Positions 17,553-27,076 of a DNA stretch of 64,000 bases are shown here, piece after piece. The DNA is from Burkholderiales bacterium. GTDB lineage: Bacteria > Pseudomonadota > Gammaproteobacteria > Burkholderiales > Burkholderiaceae_C. Position numbers and translations under genes: made by a program. Position 1 is the stretch's first letter. Every line of letters begins with the position of its first letter. Location of the stretch: NCBI GenBank assembly GCA_017302655.1, contig JAFLDE010000013.1, positions 1 to 64,000 on the forward strand, given 5' to 3'. The notes under the pieces were generated by a model that was given only the letters and a program-made list of their open reading frames with translations, was not told the origin of the DNA and did no database searches.

Positions 17553-19439
17553 ATGTGCGGATTCGTCGCCCTAGTCAGCCTGACTGGCAGCCCTGTGGAA
17601 TCGTGCGTCCTTGAACGCATGCTCTCAACCATTCAGCATCGAGGTCCAGACGACTCCGGCTTGGCCTTGTTGGGCTCCTTTGGGCTTGGATTCAGGCGTC
17701 TGTCCATCCTGGATCTGACACCATCTGGCCACCAGCCGATGCAGAGCTGTGACCAGCGCTACACCATCGTTTTCAACGGCGAGATCTACAACTATCTGGA
17801 ACTACGCTCGGAGTTGCAGAGCCTCGGGCACCAGTTCCAGTCCAGTGGTGACTCCGAGGTGCTGCTCGCTGCGTACCGACAGTGGGGAGAAGGCTGTCTT
17901 CAGCGTTTGAACGGCATGTGGGCGTTCGTGATCCACGATGCCGTGACTCAGACCTTGTTCGGCTCGCGTGATCGGTTTGGAATCAAGCCCTTGTATCGGT
18001 ATCAGGACTCGAGTTGCGTGCTGTTTGCTTCCGAGATCAAGGCGTTGCGAGCCAGTGGTTTGTACAAGGATCGCCTCAACCCCAGGGTTTGTGCCACATA
18101 CCTCCACGAAGGCAGGCTGGATGAATCCGAAGAGACCTTCTTCGAGGGCATCACTCAACTGCCCGCAGGATTCGCCTTTCGACTGACTGACCGTGGTGTT
18201 TACGAGCAGTGGTCTTTCTGGTCGATGGAAGGTATCGCTGCACAGCACATGGCTGACCCAGCTCAAGCCTTTGCGCAAAGCTTTGAAGACGCCATGCGAC
18301 TGCACATGCGCAGCGATGTCCCCATCGCAGTCAATCTGTCAGGCGGCTTGGATTCCACTGCCATCATTTGCGCGGCAGCAAGGCAGAACGCAGCGGCGGG
18401 CAGCGCTGCGCCCTTGATGGCCTTCAGCTACATGGATGCCCGTTTTGATGAGCGCCGCTACATCCAGGACACGTTGGCGCTGACAGGGGCTCAAGTGGTG
18501 CCCTTGAAGCTCAGCCCGCGCCAGTTGTGGGACTCGTTGCCCTCCATGCTGGCCTTCCAAGATGAACCCGTGCACACCATGACGGCCTTGATAGGTTTTC
18601 ACTTGATGGGCCTGGCGCAGCAGCACGGCGTGAAGGTCGTGCTCAATGGCCAGGGCGCAGACGAAACCATTGCTGGATACGGCAGCTACTTCCATGACTA
18701 CTGGTACGAGTTGGCTCGCGCGGGCCGTTTCGGTCGTGTTTGGCAGCAGATCGGCGCTTTCGCGCAGGGCCATGGTGTGGCCGCAAGTGGGTTGCTGCTT
18801 CGGACATTCAAGCACGTGGTGCAGACTTCACTTCGCGCCTGGCCTGCGTATCGAGCAGCCGCTTTGCGCAGACGTCGCGCCTCGCAGGCGAAAACCGATT
18901 GGTTGGCGCCCGAACTGGCGGCATATCTGCCAGACACTGACGAGCCATATGGGATGGCCCTGCAAGACACCTTGAATCGTTCGGTAAAGCGCTCGCCTCT
19001 TCCTTTGTACCTACGGATTGAGGATCGCAATTCGATGGCGCACTCGGTCGAGGCCCGGGTGCCATTCCTGGACTACAGGCTGGTTAGTTTGCTGTGCAGC
19101 ATGCCTTCGCAGTACAAGCTCGACGGCCCTTGGAACAAGCATGTCATGCGGCAAGGCCTAGAAGGCAAGATTCCCGAGTCCGTCCGGACGAGAGTGGACA
19201 AGATGGGATTTCCCACTAGTGCATCCGATTGGTTCAAGGCAGAGCTGCGTGAACCCTTGCAAGACCTGGTCGCCAGCCAAGCACTGCGTGAACATGAGTG
19301 GCTCCGTGCCCCCGCGCTGCAACGGCGGCTTCAGGCTCATCTGCAGGGTCAGGGTAACCATGCCGGACCGCTCTTTGCCGCTGCTCAGTTCCTCATTTGG
19401 CAGCAGGGACTGGCATCAGGAAAACAGTCGGTTCAGTGA
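17553..19439 (+). CDS. asnB: Asparagine synthase (glutamine-hydrolysing)
   Basis: 628 residues, full length for the AsnB family. The N-terminal glutaminase domain is intact: MCGFVAL gives the nucleophile Cys2, HRGPDDSG and NGEIYNY follow. The synthetase domain has SGGLDSTAII (ATP pyrophosphatase loop) and GQGADETIAGYGSYF, and later EDRNSMAHSVEARVPFLDYRL. It can make asparagine from aspartate and glutamine, or amidate a related acid in the polysaccharide pathway, as proposed for AsnB homologues in surface-glycan loci. It is the third asparagine-synthase-like gene in the first 20 kb. Codon use is less G+C rich (bases 17761-17820 hold 29 G+C of 60) than the ligase gene that follows. Confidence 0.88.
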   Translation: MCGFVALVSLTGSPVESCVLERMLSTIQHRGPDDSGLALLGSFGLGFRRLSILDLTPSGHQPMQSCDQRYTIVFNGEIYNYLELRSELQSLGHQFQSSGDSEVLLAAYRQWGEGCLQRLNGMWAFVIHDAVTQTLFGSRDRFGIKPLYRYQDSSCVLFASEIKALRASGLYKDRLNPRVCATYLHEGRLDESEETFFEGITQLPAGFAFRLTDRGVYEQWSFWSMEGIAAQHMADPAQAFAQSFEDAMRLHMRSDVPIAVNLSGGLDSTAIICAAARQNAAAGSAAPLMAFSYMDARFDERRYIQDTLALTGAQVVPLKLSPRQLWDSLPSMLAFQDEPVHTMTALIGFHLMGLAQQHGVKVVLNGQGADETIAGYGSYFHDYWYELARAGRFGRVWQQIGAFAQGHGVAASGLLLRTFKHVVQTSLRAWPAYRAAALRRRRASQAKTDWLAPELAAYLPDTDEPYGMALQDTLNRSVKRSPLPLYLRIEDRNSMAHSVEARVPFLDYRLVSLLCSMPSQYKLDGPWNKHVMRQGLEGKIPESVRTRVDKMGFPTSASDWFKAELREPLQDLVASQALREHEWLRAPALQRRLQAHLQGQGNHAGPLFAAAQFLIWQQGLASGKQSVQ

Positions 19440-19618
19440 GTTCGCTTCGGGCCGGCAGGACCTTCGCCCATCGTCGCTGTGCAGAGCACCCATAGAGCGC
19501 CGAGCGAAGCTGCGCTCATCATGCTCGTGAGATTGCACTGCTAGCGAGTTGGAGTTGGTCTTCCTGACACCCTCACTCCGCTACATTCGATGCGCTCAAA
19601 GCCTTTGTCTTTCCCCGC
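19440..19618. other. Intergenic stretch between asnB and the acyl-CoA ligase gene
   Basis: 179 bases with no open frame of interest. A TACATT box at 19582-19587 could serve as a -10, but the nearest TTGGTC lies 21 bases upstream, too far for a normal sigma-70 promoter. No terminator hairpin with a T-run is visible. The change from lower to high G+C occurs here, so it may mark the edge of an exchanged segment. Confidence 0.4.
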
Positions 19619-21208
19619 ATGCATACCTTTGCCGAGCCGTACCTACTGCATGACTTGATCCTGGCGAGCGCGCATCGTTCGCCAAAGTCTGCCGCATTGG
19701 GCAGCGGCCAGTTTGCGCTGGACTATGGTGGCCTGAACGATCTCGTAGAGGGCTTCTCCCGTGCTTTGCTGGCGCTGGAGATAGCGCGTGGCGAGCGCGT
19801 CGGCATCTACCTTGAAAAGCGACATGAGACCGTCGTGGCCAGCTTCGGGGCAGCAGCCGCTGGTGCCATTTTTGTCCCGATGAACCCTCTGCTCAAGCCC
19901 GAGCAAGTCGGCTTCATCGCGCAGGATTGCGGCGTGCGCGTGCTGGTCACCTCGCCGGACCGGTACGTGCAGCTCAAGGACACCCTGCAAGCTTGCCCCG
20001 AGCTGCGCCATGTGGTGCTGACGGAGAAGGCCTCCGAACATCCGGGCACGCTGGACTGGTCGGAACTGTTGGCCAGCCCCGCGCGAGCGGGGCATCGGAT
20101 CATCGACACCGACATCGTCTCCATCCTCTACACCAGCGGGAGCACCGGGCGCCCCAAGGGCGTGGTGCTCAGCCATCGCAACATGGTGGCCGGCGCCAAG
20201 AGCGTCGCCAGCTACCTGGGCAATCACGCCGGCGACACCCTGCTCGCCGCGCTGCCGCTGAGTTTCGACGCCGGCTTCAGCCAGCTCACCACCGCCTTCC
20301 ATGTGGGGGCACGGGTGGTGCTGCTGAACTACCTGCTGCCGCGCGATGTGCTCAAGGCCATGGAGCGCGAGAAGGTCACCGGCCTCACCGCCGTGCCGCC
20401 GCTCTACATCCAGCTCACCCAGGCCGGCGAGTGGCCGGCGGGCATCCAGGAGCACCTGCGCTACTTCGCCAACACCGGCGGGCGCATGCCGCGCGAAACC
20501 CTGGACCAACTGCGCCAGCGCGTGCCGCGGGCCAAGCCCTTCCTGATGTACGGCCTCACCGAGGCCTTCCGTTCGACCTACCTGCCTCCCGAAGAGGTGG
20601 ACCGCCGGCCGGACAGCATCGGCAAGGCGATTCCGAACGCCGAGATCCTCGTGCTGCGCGACGATGGCAGCGAGTGCGCGCCCGGCGAGGTGGGCGAGCT
20701 AGTTCACCGTGGCGCATTGGTGGGGCAGGGCTACTGGGGCGACGCCGAGAAGACCTCCGAGCGCTACAAGCTGCTGCCCGCGCACATCACGGCGCGGCTC
20801 GGCGGTGCGCTGCAACTGCCCGAGTACGCGGTGTTCAGCGGCGACAACGTGCGCAAGGACGAGGAGGGCTTCCTCTATTTCGTCGGCCGGCGCGACGAGA
20901 TGATCAAGACCAGTGGCTATCGCGTCAGCCCGACCGAGGTCGAAGAGGTGCTGTACGCCAGCCAGTTGGTTGGCGAGTGCGCGGCCTTCGGCATGGACGA
21001 CGCGCAGCTCGGTCATCGCATCCACGTCATCGCCACTCCGGTCGGTGAAGCGCTGGATACCGCCGCTTTGCTGGCCTATTGCAAGCAACACATGCCCGCC
21101 TACATGGTGCCGCACCAGATTGAAGAGCGCAGCGGCCCGCTGCCGCGCAACCCCAATGGAAAGATTGATCGCAGCGGCCTGAAGAAGGCGCTGGAGGCCC
21201 AGGCATGA
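19619..21208 (+). CDS. Acyl-CoA ligase (AMP-forming), exosortase A system-associated
   Basis: 529 residues of the ANL adenylating superfamily, TIGR03098-like. The ATP loop reads SILYTSGSTGRPKGVVLS; later motifs are LMYGLTEAFRSTYLPPEEV, GYWGDAEKTSERYK, FVGRRDEMIKTSGYRVSP and NPNGKIDRSGLKK with the C-terminal catalytic lysine. It activates a carboxylic acid as an adenylate and passes it to CoA or, more likely here, to the locus acyl carrier protein at 12174. The acid is unknown. The stop overlaps the start of the PLP decarboxylase gene (ATGA), so the two products are made together, an arrangement typical of exosortase A loci. Confidence 0.9.
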   Translation: MHTFAEPYLLHDLILASAHRSPKSAALGSGQFALDYGGLNDLVEGFSRALLALEIARGERVGIYLEKRHETVVASFGAAAAGAIFVPMNPLLKPEQVGFIAQDCGVRVLVTSPDRYVQLKDTLQACPELRHVVLTEKASEHPGTLDWSELLASPARAGHRIIDTDIVSILYTSGSTGRPKGVVLSHRNMVAGAKSVASYLGNHAGDTLLAALPLSFDAGFSQLTTAFHVGARVVLLNYLLPRDVLKAMEREKVTGLTAVPPLYIQLTQAGEWPAGIQEHLRYFANTGGRMPRETLDQLRQRVPRAKPFLMYGLTEAFRSTYLPPEEVDRRPDSIGKAIPNAEILVLRDDGSECAPGEVGELVHRGALVGQGYWGDAEKTSERYKLLPAHITARLGGALQLPEYAVFSGDNVRKDEEGFLYFVGRRDEMIKTSGYRVSPTEVEEVLYASQLVGECAAFGMDDAQLGHRIHVIATPVGEALDTAALLAYCKQHMPAYMVPHQIEERSGPLPRNPNGKIDRSGLKKALEAQA

Positions 21209-22434
21209 GTGCATCGCCCTCGCATGCCGAGATGGCGCAGTTCCCGGTCGCGGGCCGTGAACTGCTGGTTGGTGGCCAGCCGCTGAGCCGTCTGGCGGCG
21301 CGTATCGGCCAGACGCCCTTCTACGTCTACAGCCGCGAGCTGCTCAACCAGCGCGTGCAGCAGTTGCGCGCTGCGCTGCCGCTCGAGGTGAGCCTGCATT
21401 ACGCGATGAAGGCCAACCCGATGCCTGCTCTGGTGCAGCACATGGTGGGCCTGGTCAACGGCATCGATGTGGCATCCAGTGGCGAGCTGCAGGTGGCGCT
21501 CGATGCCGGTGCCGCCCCGCACGAGATCAGCTTCGCCGGCCCTGGCAAGCGCGACCCTGAGCTGGTGCAGGCCGTGGCGGCTGGCGTGCTGGTGAACGTG
21601 GAGTCGGCCCGCGAACTGCCGGTGCTCGCGGCCGCCAGCCAACAACTCGGCCTGCCGGCACGCGTGGCGCTGCGCGTCAACCCCGACTTCGAGCTCAAGG
21701 GCTCGGGCATGAAGATGAGCGGCGGCCCCAAGCAGTTCGGCGTGGATGCCGAGCAGGTGGCCGGCGTGCTGGCGCAGGTGCGCCAACTCGGTCTGCAGTT
21801 CGAGGGATTCCACCTCTTTGCTGGCTCGCAGAATCTCAAGGCCGAGTCGATCTGCGAGGCGCAGTGCAAGAGCTACGAGCTGGCGCTCCGTCTGGTGCAA
21901 GAGAGTGGCCTGGACATCCGCTTCCTCAATCTCGGCGGCGGTTTCGGCATCCCCTATTTCCCGGGCGAGCGTCCGCTGGAGCTCGCGCCTATCGGCGAGA
22001 ACCTCGCTCAGTTGGTGGATCGCGCGAAGGCCGACATGCCTCAGGCGCAGATCGTCATCGAGTTGGGGCGTTACCTGGTCGGCGAGGCGGGACTCTACGT
22101 CTGCCGTGTGGTCGACAAGAAGGTCTCGCGTGGCCTCACCTACCTGGTTTGCGACGGCGGTCTGCACCACCACCTGGCCAACAGCGGCAACTTCGGGCAG
22201 GTGGTGCGCAAGAACTACCCGGTGACCATCGGCAACCGCCAGGGCGCGCCGCTGGAACTGGTCAGTGCCGTCGGCCCTCTGTGCACTCCGCTGGATCTGC
22301 TGGCCGACCGCATGCAGCTGCCGGCCGCCGAGATTGGCGACTTGCTGGTGGTCTACCAGAGCGGCGCCTATGGGCCCAGCGCCAGCCCGGCGCGCTTTCT
22401 GGGGCATCCAGCGGTGGTCGAGGCGCTGGTTTAG
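21205..22434 (+). CDS. Pyridoxal-dependent decarboxylase, exosortase A system-associated
   Basis: 409 residues of the fold III Orn/DAP/Arg decarboxylase family (TIGR03099-like). SLHYAMKANPMPALV carries the PLP lysine (residue 69), GFHLFAGSQNL and FLNLGGGFGIPYFPGE bind the phosphate, and CDGGLHHHLANSGNFGQ plus YQSGAYGPSASP resemble the diaminopimelate decarboxylase C-terminal site. It should decarboxylate an amino acid, possibly while it is attached to the carrier protein; the substrate is not established. It is translationally coupled to the ligase upstream and convergent with xdhC. lysA-type diaminopimelate decarboxylase is the main alternative, but the coupling to the ligase argues against it. 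Confidence 0.88.
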   Translation: MSASPSHAEMAQFPVAGRELLVGGQPLSRLAARIGQTPFYVYSRELLNQRVQQLRAALPLEVSLHYAMKANPMPALVQHMVGLVNGIDVASSGELQVALDAGAAPHEISFAGPGKRDPELVQAVAAGVLVNVESARELPVLAAASQQLGLPARVALRVNPDFELKGSGMKMSGGPKQFGVDAEQVAGVLAQVRQLGLQFEGFHLFAGSQNLKAESICEAQCKSYELALRLVQESGLDIRFLNLGGGFGIPYFPGERPLELAPIGENLAQLVDRAKADMPQAQIVIELGRYLVGEAGLYVCRVVDKKVSRGLTYLVCDGGLHHHLANSGNFGQVVRKNYPVTIGNRQGAPLELVSAVGPLCTPLDLLADRMQLPAAEIGDLLVVYQSGAYGPSASPARFLGHPAVVEALV

Positions 22435-22443
22435 CCGAGGCCT

Positions 22444-23457
22444 TCAGCCAGTCAGGCACTCGGTCGTCGAACCCGACCAGTCCGAAAGCTGCGCAAGATC
22501 GGCGCCACGGCGCCGGGCCGTCATTTCGGCAGCAATGGCCAGCGCGATCTCCGGCGGTGTGAGCGCTCGAAGGTTCAGGCCCACCGGCCCGCGCAGGCGC
22601 GCCAGCTCGGCGTCGCTCAGTCTGAAATGCTCAAGCAGTCGCTGGCGCCGCGCGGCGTTGTTGCGGCCCGAGCCCAGCGCGCCCACGTAGAAGGCCGGTG
22701 AGCGCAGCGCCTCGATGAGCGCGAGGTCGTCGAGCTTGGGGTCGTGGGTGAGGGCGACGACGGCGCTGTTTGCGTCCAGGTGCAGGGCCAGCGCCACGTC
22801 ATCGGGCATGCCCGTGGCCAGCAACACGCCTTCCAATTGCGACCAGCCCTCGTGGTACTCGGGCCGTGGGTCGCAGACGGTGACGCGGTAGTCGAGCGCC
22901 ACGGCGAACTGCGCCAGCAGGCGGCTGAGCTGTCCCCCTCCGACGATGAGCAGACGCATGGCCGGGCCGTGCAGGGTGAGCAGTTGTTCGCCGTCGAACT
23001 GCACGCTGTCGCCGGCCAGGGCGGCTTCGTCGGACTCGAGCGCCACCACGCCTGTCGCCAGCACCAGGCGGCGGCGCACGCGCTGGTGCTGTGCCAGCGC
23101 CGCGAGCAGCTCGCGAAGTTGCGAGCGGCTGCTGCACAGGGGCTCCAGCACCAGCTGCACGCTGCCGCCGCAGGGCAGCCCGAAGCGTTGCGCCTCTTCC
23201 GCCGTGGCGCCATAGACGGTGGCTTGCGGCAGCTTGGGCGCCAGCTCGCCGCGCGCCACGCGGGCGATCAGGTCGTCCTCGATGCAGCCCCCACTCACAC
23301 TGCCGGCGACCTGGCCGTCGCCGCGGATGATCATCAGCGAGCCCGGCGGCCTGGGCGCCGAGCCCCAGGTGCGCACCACCGTGCCCATGACCACGCGGTG
23401 GCCGCGATCCAACCAGTCCTGCGCGGTGCGCAGCACGTCGAGGTCGAGGCTGTTCAT
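22444..23457 (-). CDS. xdhC: XdhC/CoxI family molybdenum-cofactor insertion protein
   Basis: 337 residues. The N-terminal XdhC domain is clear: HRVVMGTVVRTWGSAPRPPG, GSVSGGCIEDDLI, and FGLPCGGSVQLVLEPL with the conserved cysteine. The C-terminal Rossmann-like domain has MRLLIVGGGQLSRLLAQFA and ALGSGRNNAARRQRLLEHF. XdhC proteins bind molybdenum cofactor and promote its sulfuration and insertion into xanthine dehydrogenase-type hydroxylases. It overlaps the coxG-like gene by four bases, but no xdhAB or cox structural genes lie in the window, so the target enzyme must be encoded elsewhere. Confidence 0.87.
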   Translation of the reverse strand: MNSLDLDVLRTAQDWLDRGHRVVMGTVVRTWGSAPRPPGSLMIIRGDGQVAGSVSGGCIEDDLIARVARGELAPKLPQATVYGATAEEAQRFGLPCGGSVQLVLEPLCSSRSQLRELLAALAQHQRVRRRLVLATGVVALESDEAALAGDSVQFDGEQLLTLHGPAMRLLIVGGGQLSRLLAQFAVALDYRVTVCDPRPEYHEGWSQLEGVLLATGMPDDVALALHLDANSAVVALTHDPKLDDLALIEALRSPAFYVGALGSGRNNAARRQRLLEHFRLSDAELARLRGPVGLNLRALTPPEIALAIAAEMTARRRGADLAQLSDWSGSTTECLTG

Positions 23458-24104
23458 GGCTTGGCCCTCCAGCTGGCCAGCCAGTTGCGCAAGGCCGCCC
23501 AGAGCAAGGCCAGGGCGTTGAGCTCGCGCACCGGGGCTGCACTCGCTGGCGTGGGGGCGTCGGGTAGGGCGCGCGGCTCGCCACCGCTCGCTCCACCGTT
23601 CGGTTCGGCAGCGGATGTCTGTTGGACGCCCGTGACGGCCACCGCCTGCGCTGCTGCCACGAAGTTGGCGGCGAACTGCTGCAGCAGGGCATCACTCACC
23701 GGCACCAGCAGCCGGCTGCCGAACTGCGCGAGCTTGCCGCTCACGGTGACCGTCGCCTGGCCCACCAGCAGGCATTGGCCCGCCGAGATGGCCTCATCGC
23801 TCGCTTCCAGACGGGCCAGCAGGATCATGGTGGCCGAAGAGCCGCCGCGGTCGGCGCCCTTGCCGTGCAGGCGCAGTTCGCGAAGCTGCGCATCCAGCCC
23901 CTGCAGTTCCAGGGTGCCGGCGAAGTTCATGGTGGCCGGGCCCACCCGACTGCGCACCTGACCCTGGTAGTTCCGTTCGTCCAACTGTGCGGTGATCTCA
24001 GCGCCAGGCATGCAGGCGGCGGTGGCCCGCAGGTCACTGAGCACCGCCCAGGCTTGGTCGAGTGTGGCGGCGACGGGGTAGCGTTTGTCGAGCTGGACTT
24101 CCAT
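23454..24104 (-). CDS. CoxG-like SRPBCC-domain protein
   Basis: 216 residues starting at the ATG at 24104 (MEVQLDKRYPVAATLDQAW), preceded at a normal distance by TTGGA. An in-frame ATG three codons upstream is possible. Residues 1-150 form the carbon monoxide dehydrogenase subunit G (SRPBCC) domain, with VLSDLRATAACMPGAEI and RSRVGPATMNFAGTLEL. The C-terminus ends in a short hydrophobic stretch (LNALALLWAALRNWLASW) that may anchor it to the membrane, as proposed for CoxG. Such proteins assist molybdenum hydroxylases. It is coupled to xdhC. No dehydrogenase genes are nearby. Confidence 0.83.
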   Translation of the reverse strand: MEVQLDKRYPVAATLDQAWAVLSDLRATAACMPGAEITAQLDERNYQGQVRSRVGPATMNFAGTLELQGLDAQLRELRLHGKGADRGGSSATMILLARLEASDEAISAGQCLLVGQATVTVSGKLAQFGSRLLVPVSDALLQQFAANFVAAAQAVAVTGVQQTSAAEPNGGASGGEPRALPDAPTPASAAPVRELNALALLWAALRNWLASWRAKP

Positions 24105-24137
24105 GGCGCGCATTCCAACACGGCCGCCGGCCCAATG

Positions 24138-24163
24138 AAAAACGCCACCCGAAGGTGGCGTTT
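24138..24163 (-). terminator. Rho-independent terminator of rne
   Basis: On the minus strand a perfect ten-base stem AAACGCCACC / GGTGGCGTTT with a TTCG tetraloop runs into a T-run (five A on the plus strand at 24138-24142). It lies 22 bases after the rne stop codon and before the coxG-like gene, so it should end the rne transcript. Confidence 0.9.
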
Positions 24164-24184
24164 CGCTGCGGACCGCCAGGGGGT

Positions 24185-27076
24185 TCAGGCGTCGAAGGGG
24201 AAGCGCGCTTGTCCGAGATCCTTGCGCGTCTCCACCAGCACCAGCGGGCCTTCGTCGGCAACGACCAGCGGCGGGCGCTCGCGAGGCACATGGACCGGCT
24301 TGACTTCCGCCGCGATGGCCGCTTGCGCGGCAGCGACCTTGTCGGCGTCGGAATGCACCCAGGTCAGGCCCGAGGACTCGGCCAGAGCCTGCAGGGCGTC
24401 GGTCGGCAGTTCGAAGCGGGCGGCCACTTCAGCGACCGGTGCTTTGGGCGTGGCCGCAGCGGGTTCCTGCGAGGTGTGAGCCGCCGCTTGGGTTGCAGGG
24501 CCTTCCGCCACGACGATGGGCTGCTCGGTGGCCGGCGGGGCCAGTTCCAGCTGCTGCGGGGCCGCATCGTGTTCGGTGGAGGTCGTTGCCTGGCCTTCCA
24601 CAGCCTGGGCTTCCTCACGGTCGCGGCGCGGGCCACGGCGGCGGCGTCGACGGCCTTCCTCGGGCACATGGCCTTCGGCGCGTTCCTCGTCGCTGGCCAT
24701 GTCCTCGACCACGGGCTGGGGACCGGTCGCTTCGGCGCCCTCGGGCGTGAGCGCGCCGGCTTCGAGCGACTCGACGCCTTCCGCCGCATCGCCTTCACCA
24801 CGTCCACCACGGCGGCGGCGACGGCGGCGGCCCTGCTTCTCTTCGTTCAGCAGGTTGCTGGTGGGTTCGCCATGCATCGTTTCGATGCGCTCGTTGGCGT
24901 CCACCGAGGCGTCGGCCACGAAGGCTGGCGGCGCGCTGTGCAACTCGGCGGGGTTGACCAGTTGGTCGGCGTTGGCGCTTGGGTTCAGGCGTTCCTGGGC
25001 CTGCGCGGCCTGGTCCTCGCTGTGCTCACGGCGCGGACGCTGGTCGCGGCCTTTGCGCTCACTGCGTTCACCACGGTCGCCACGGTTGTCGCGTCCGTCA
25101 CGGCCTTCGCGGGGCGCGCGCGCCTCCTGGTTGCCTGGTTGGCGCTCGGGGCGTTCAGCTCGCTCACCCCGTTCGTTGCGCTCACCGCGCTCACCGCGCT
25201 CGCCGCGATCCCCACGGTCACGACGATCGCCTCCGCGCTTGCCGCCTCGGTCGCCACGCTCACCGCGGTCACCGCGCGGCTTGCGCTCATCGGGCTTGGC
25301 GCTGACAGGCGCGGGAGCCGGCGCGGCCACCGGCGCGGGGGCCGGTTCGCCCACGAAGAGGTTCTTCAACCAAGCGAAGAACCCGCCGCCCGAAGCCGCT
25401 GCCGCAGCCGGCGCGGCCACGGGTGCGGCAGGCGCTGGTGCCTGAGCCGGAGCGGGTGCGGGCGCCAGTGGGGCCGGCCGGTCAGGCAGCACGCCCTTGA
25501 TGACCGGCTCCTGCTTGGCCTTGACCTTCTCACGACGGGTGATGCCGACCTCGTCGCTCGGCTCTTCGATCATCGTGTAGCTGGCCTTGAAGGCGTCCAG
25601 ACGCGGGTCGTCGTGGCGCAGGCGCTCCAGCTTGTAGTTCGGCGTTTCCAGATGCGGGTTCGGGATCAGCAGCACGTTGACGCGCTGCTTCATCTCGATC
25701 TTGGTGATCTCGGCGCGCTTCTCGTTGAGCAGGAAGCTCGTCACTTCCACCGGCACCTGCACGTGCACGGCGGCGGTGTTGTCCTTCATGGACTCTTCCT
25801 GGACCATGCGCAGGATCTGCAGCGCCGAGCTCTCGGTGTCGCGGATGTGGCCGGTGCCGTTGCAGCGCGGGCAGGTGATGTGGCTGCCCTCGCTCAGCGC
25901 CGGCCGCAGGCGCTGGCGGCTCAGTTCCAGTAGACCGAACTTGCTGATGGAGCTGAACTGCACGCGGGCACGGTCCACGCGCAGCGCGTCCTTCAGGCGG
26001 TTCTCGACTTCCTTGCGGTTCTTCGACTCCTCCATGTCGATGAAGTCGATGACGATCAGACCGCCGAGGTCGCGCAGCCGGCACTGGCGGGCGATTTCGT
26101 CGGCCGCTTCCAGGTTGGTGCGGGTGGCGGTCTCTTCGATGTCGCCACCGCGCGTGGCGCGTGCCGAGTTCACGTCCACCGACACCAGGGCCTCGGTGTG
26201 GTCGATGACGATGGCCCCGCCGCTCGGTAGGTTCACCGTGCGGCTGAAGGCCGTCTCGATCTGGTGCTCGATCTGGAAGCGGCTGAACAGCGGCGCGTCG
26301 TCGCGGTAGCGCTTCACGCGGGATGCCTGGTCGGGCATCACGTGGGCCATGAACTGCTGCGCCTGCTCGTAGATGTCGTCGGTGTCGATGAGGATCTCAC
26401 CGATGTCGGCGCGGAAGTAGTCGCGGATGGCGCGAATCACCAAGCTGCTTTCCTGATAGATCAGGAAGGCGCCCTTGCCACCCTTGGCGGCGCCGTCGAT
26501 CGCCGTCCACAGCTTGAGCAGGTAGTTCAGGTCCCACTGCAACTCGGGCGCCGAGCGGCCGATGCCAGCTGTGCGCGCAATCAGCGACATGCCCTTCGGG
26601 TACTCGAGGCTGTCGAGGTTTTCCTTCAACTCCTCGCGGTCCTCGCCCTCGATGCGGCGGCTCACACCACCACCGCGCGGGTTGTTGGGCATCAGCACCA
26701 CATAGCGGCCGGCCAGCGAGATGAAGGTGGTCAGTGCGGCGCCCTTGTTGCCGCGCTCTTCCTTTTCCACCTGGACCAGCAGTTCCTGGCCGTTGTGGAT
26801 GGCGTCCTGGATCTTCGCGTCACGCGCCGACACGCCTTCCTTGAAGTAGGTGCGGGCGATTTCCTTGAAGGGCAGGAAGCCGTGGCGGTCTTCGCCGTAA
26901 TCCACAAAGCAGGCTTCGAGACTGGGCTCGACGCGGGTGACGACGGCCTTGTAGATATTGCCCTTGCGCTGTTCGCGGCCTTCGATCTCGGTTTCGAAGT
27001 CGATCAGCTTCTGGCCGTCCACGACGGCGAGGCGACGCTCCTCGGGCTGCGTCGCGTTGATGAGCATGCGCTTCAT
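24185..27076 (-). CDS. rne: Ribonuclease E
   Basis: 963 residues from [16 protein letters not shown] sits eight bases before this ATG, and an upstream in-frame ATG at 27100 has no such site. The catalytic half is typical: an S1 domain ([20 protein letters not shown]), DNase I-like core with [11 protein letters not shown] and [15 protein letters not shown] supplying the metal-binding aspartates, and [12 protein letters not shown], the zinc-link cysteines that join subunits. The C-terminal half is long, low-complexity, rich in Arg/Gly/Asp repeats and Pro/Ala, as expected of the degradosome scaffold. The enzyme starts mRNA decay and processes rRNA and tRNA at the membrane. It is transcribed alone, with its own terminator. 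Confidence 0.95.
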   Translation of the reverse strand: MKRMLINATQPEERRLAVVDGQKLIDFETEIEGREQRKGNIYKAVVTRVEPSLEACFVDYGEDRHGFLPFKEIARTYFKEGVSARDAKIQDAIHNGQELLVQVEKEERGNKGAALTTFISLAGRYVVLMPNNPRGGGVSRRIEGEDREELKENLDSLEYPKGMSLIARTAGIGRSAPELQWDLNYLLKLWTAIDGAAKGGKGAFLIYQESSLVIRAIRDYFRADIGEILIDTDDIYEQAQQFMAHVMPDQASRVKRYRDDAPLFSRFQIEHQIETAFSRTVNLPSGGAIVIDHTEALVSVDVNSARATRGGDIEETATRTNLEAADEIARQCRLRDLGGLIVIDFIDMEESKNRKEVENRLKDALRVDRARVQFSSISKFGLLELSRQRLRPALSEGSHITCPRCNGTGHIRDTESSALQILRMVQEESMKDNTAAVHVQVPVEVTSFLLNEKRAEITKIEMKQRVNVLLIPNPHLETPNYKLERLRHDDPRLDAFKASYTMIEEPSDEVGITRREKVKAKQEPVIKGVLPDRPAPLAPAPAPAQAPAPAAPVAAPAAAAASGGGFFAWLKNLFVGEPAPAPVAAPAPAPVSAKPDERKPRGDRGERGDRGGKRGGDRRDRGDRGERGERGERNERGERAERPERQPGNQEARAPREGRDGRDNRGDRGERSERKGRDQRPRREHSEDQAAQAQERLNPSANADQLVNPAELHSAPPAFVADASVDANERIETMHGEPTSNLLNEEKQGRRRRRRRGGRGEGDAAEGVESLEAGALTPEGAEATGPQPVVEDMASDEERAEGHVPEEGRRRRRRGPRRDREEAQAVEGQATTSTEHDAAPQQLELAPPATEQPIVVAEGPATQAAAHTSQEPAAATPKAPVAEVAARFELPTDALQALAESSGLTWVHSDADKVAAAQAAIAAEVKPVHVPRERPPLVVADEGPLVLVETRKDLGQARFPFDA

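Noticed and set aside
24062..25933. Open frame of 623 codons antisense to rne
   Set aside because: Mirrors the repetitive Arg/Asp/Gly-coding tail of RNase E; repetitive Ser/Arg/Ala/Thr translation without a domain.
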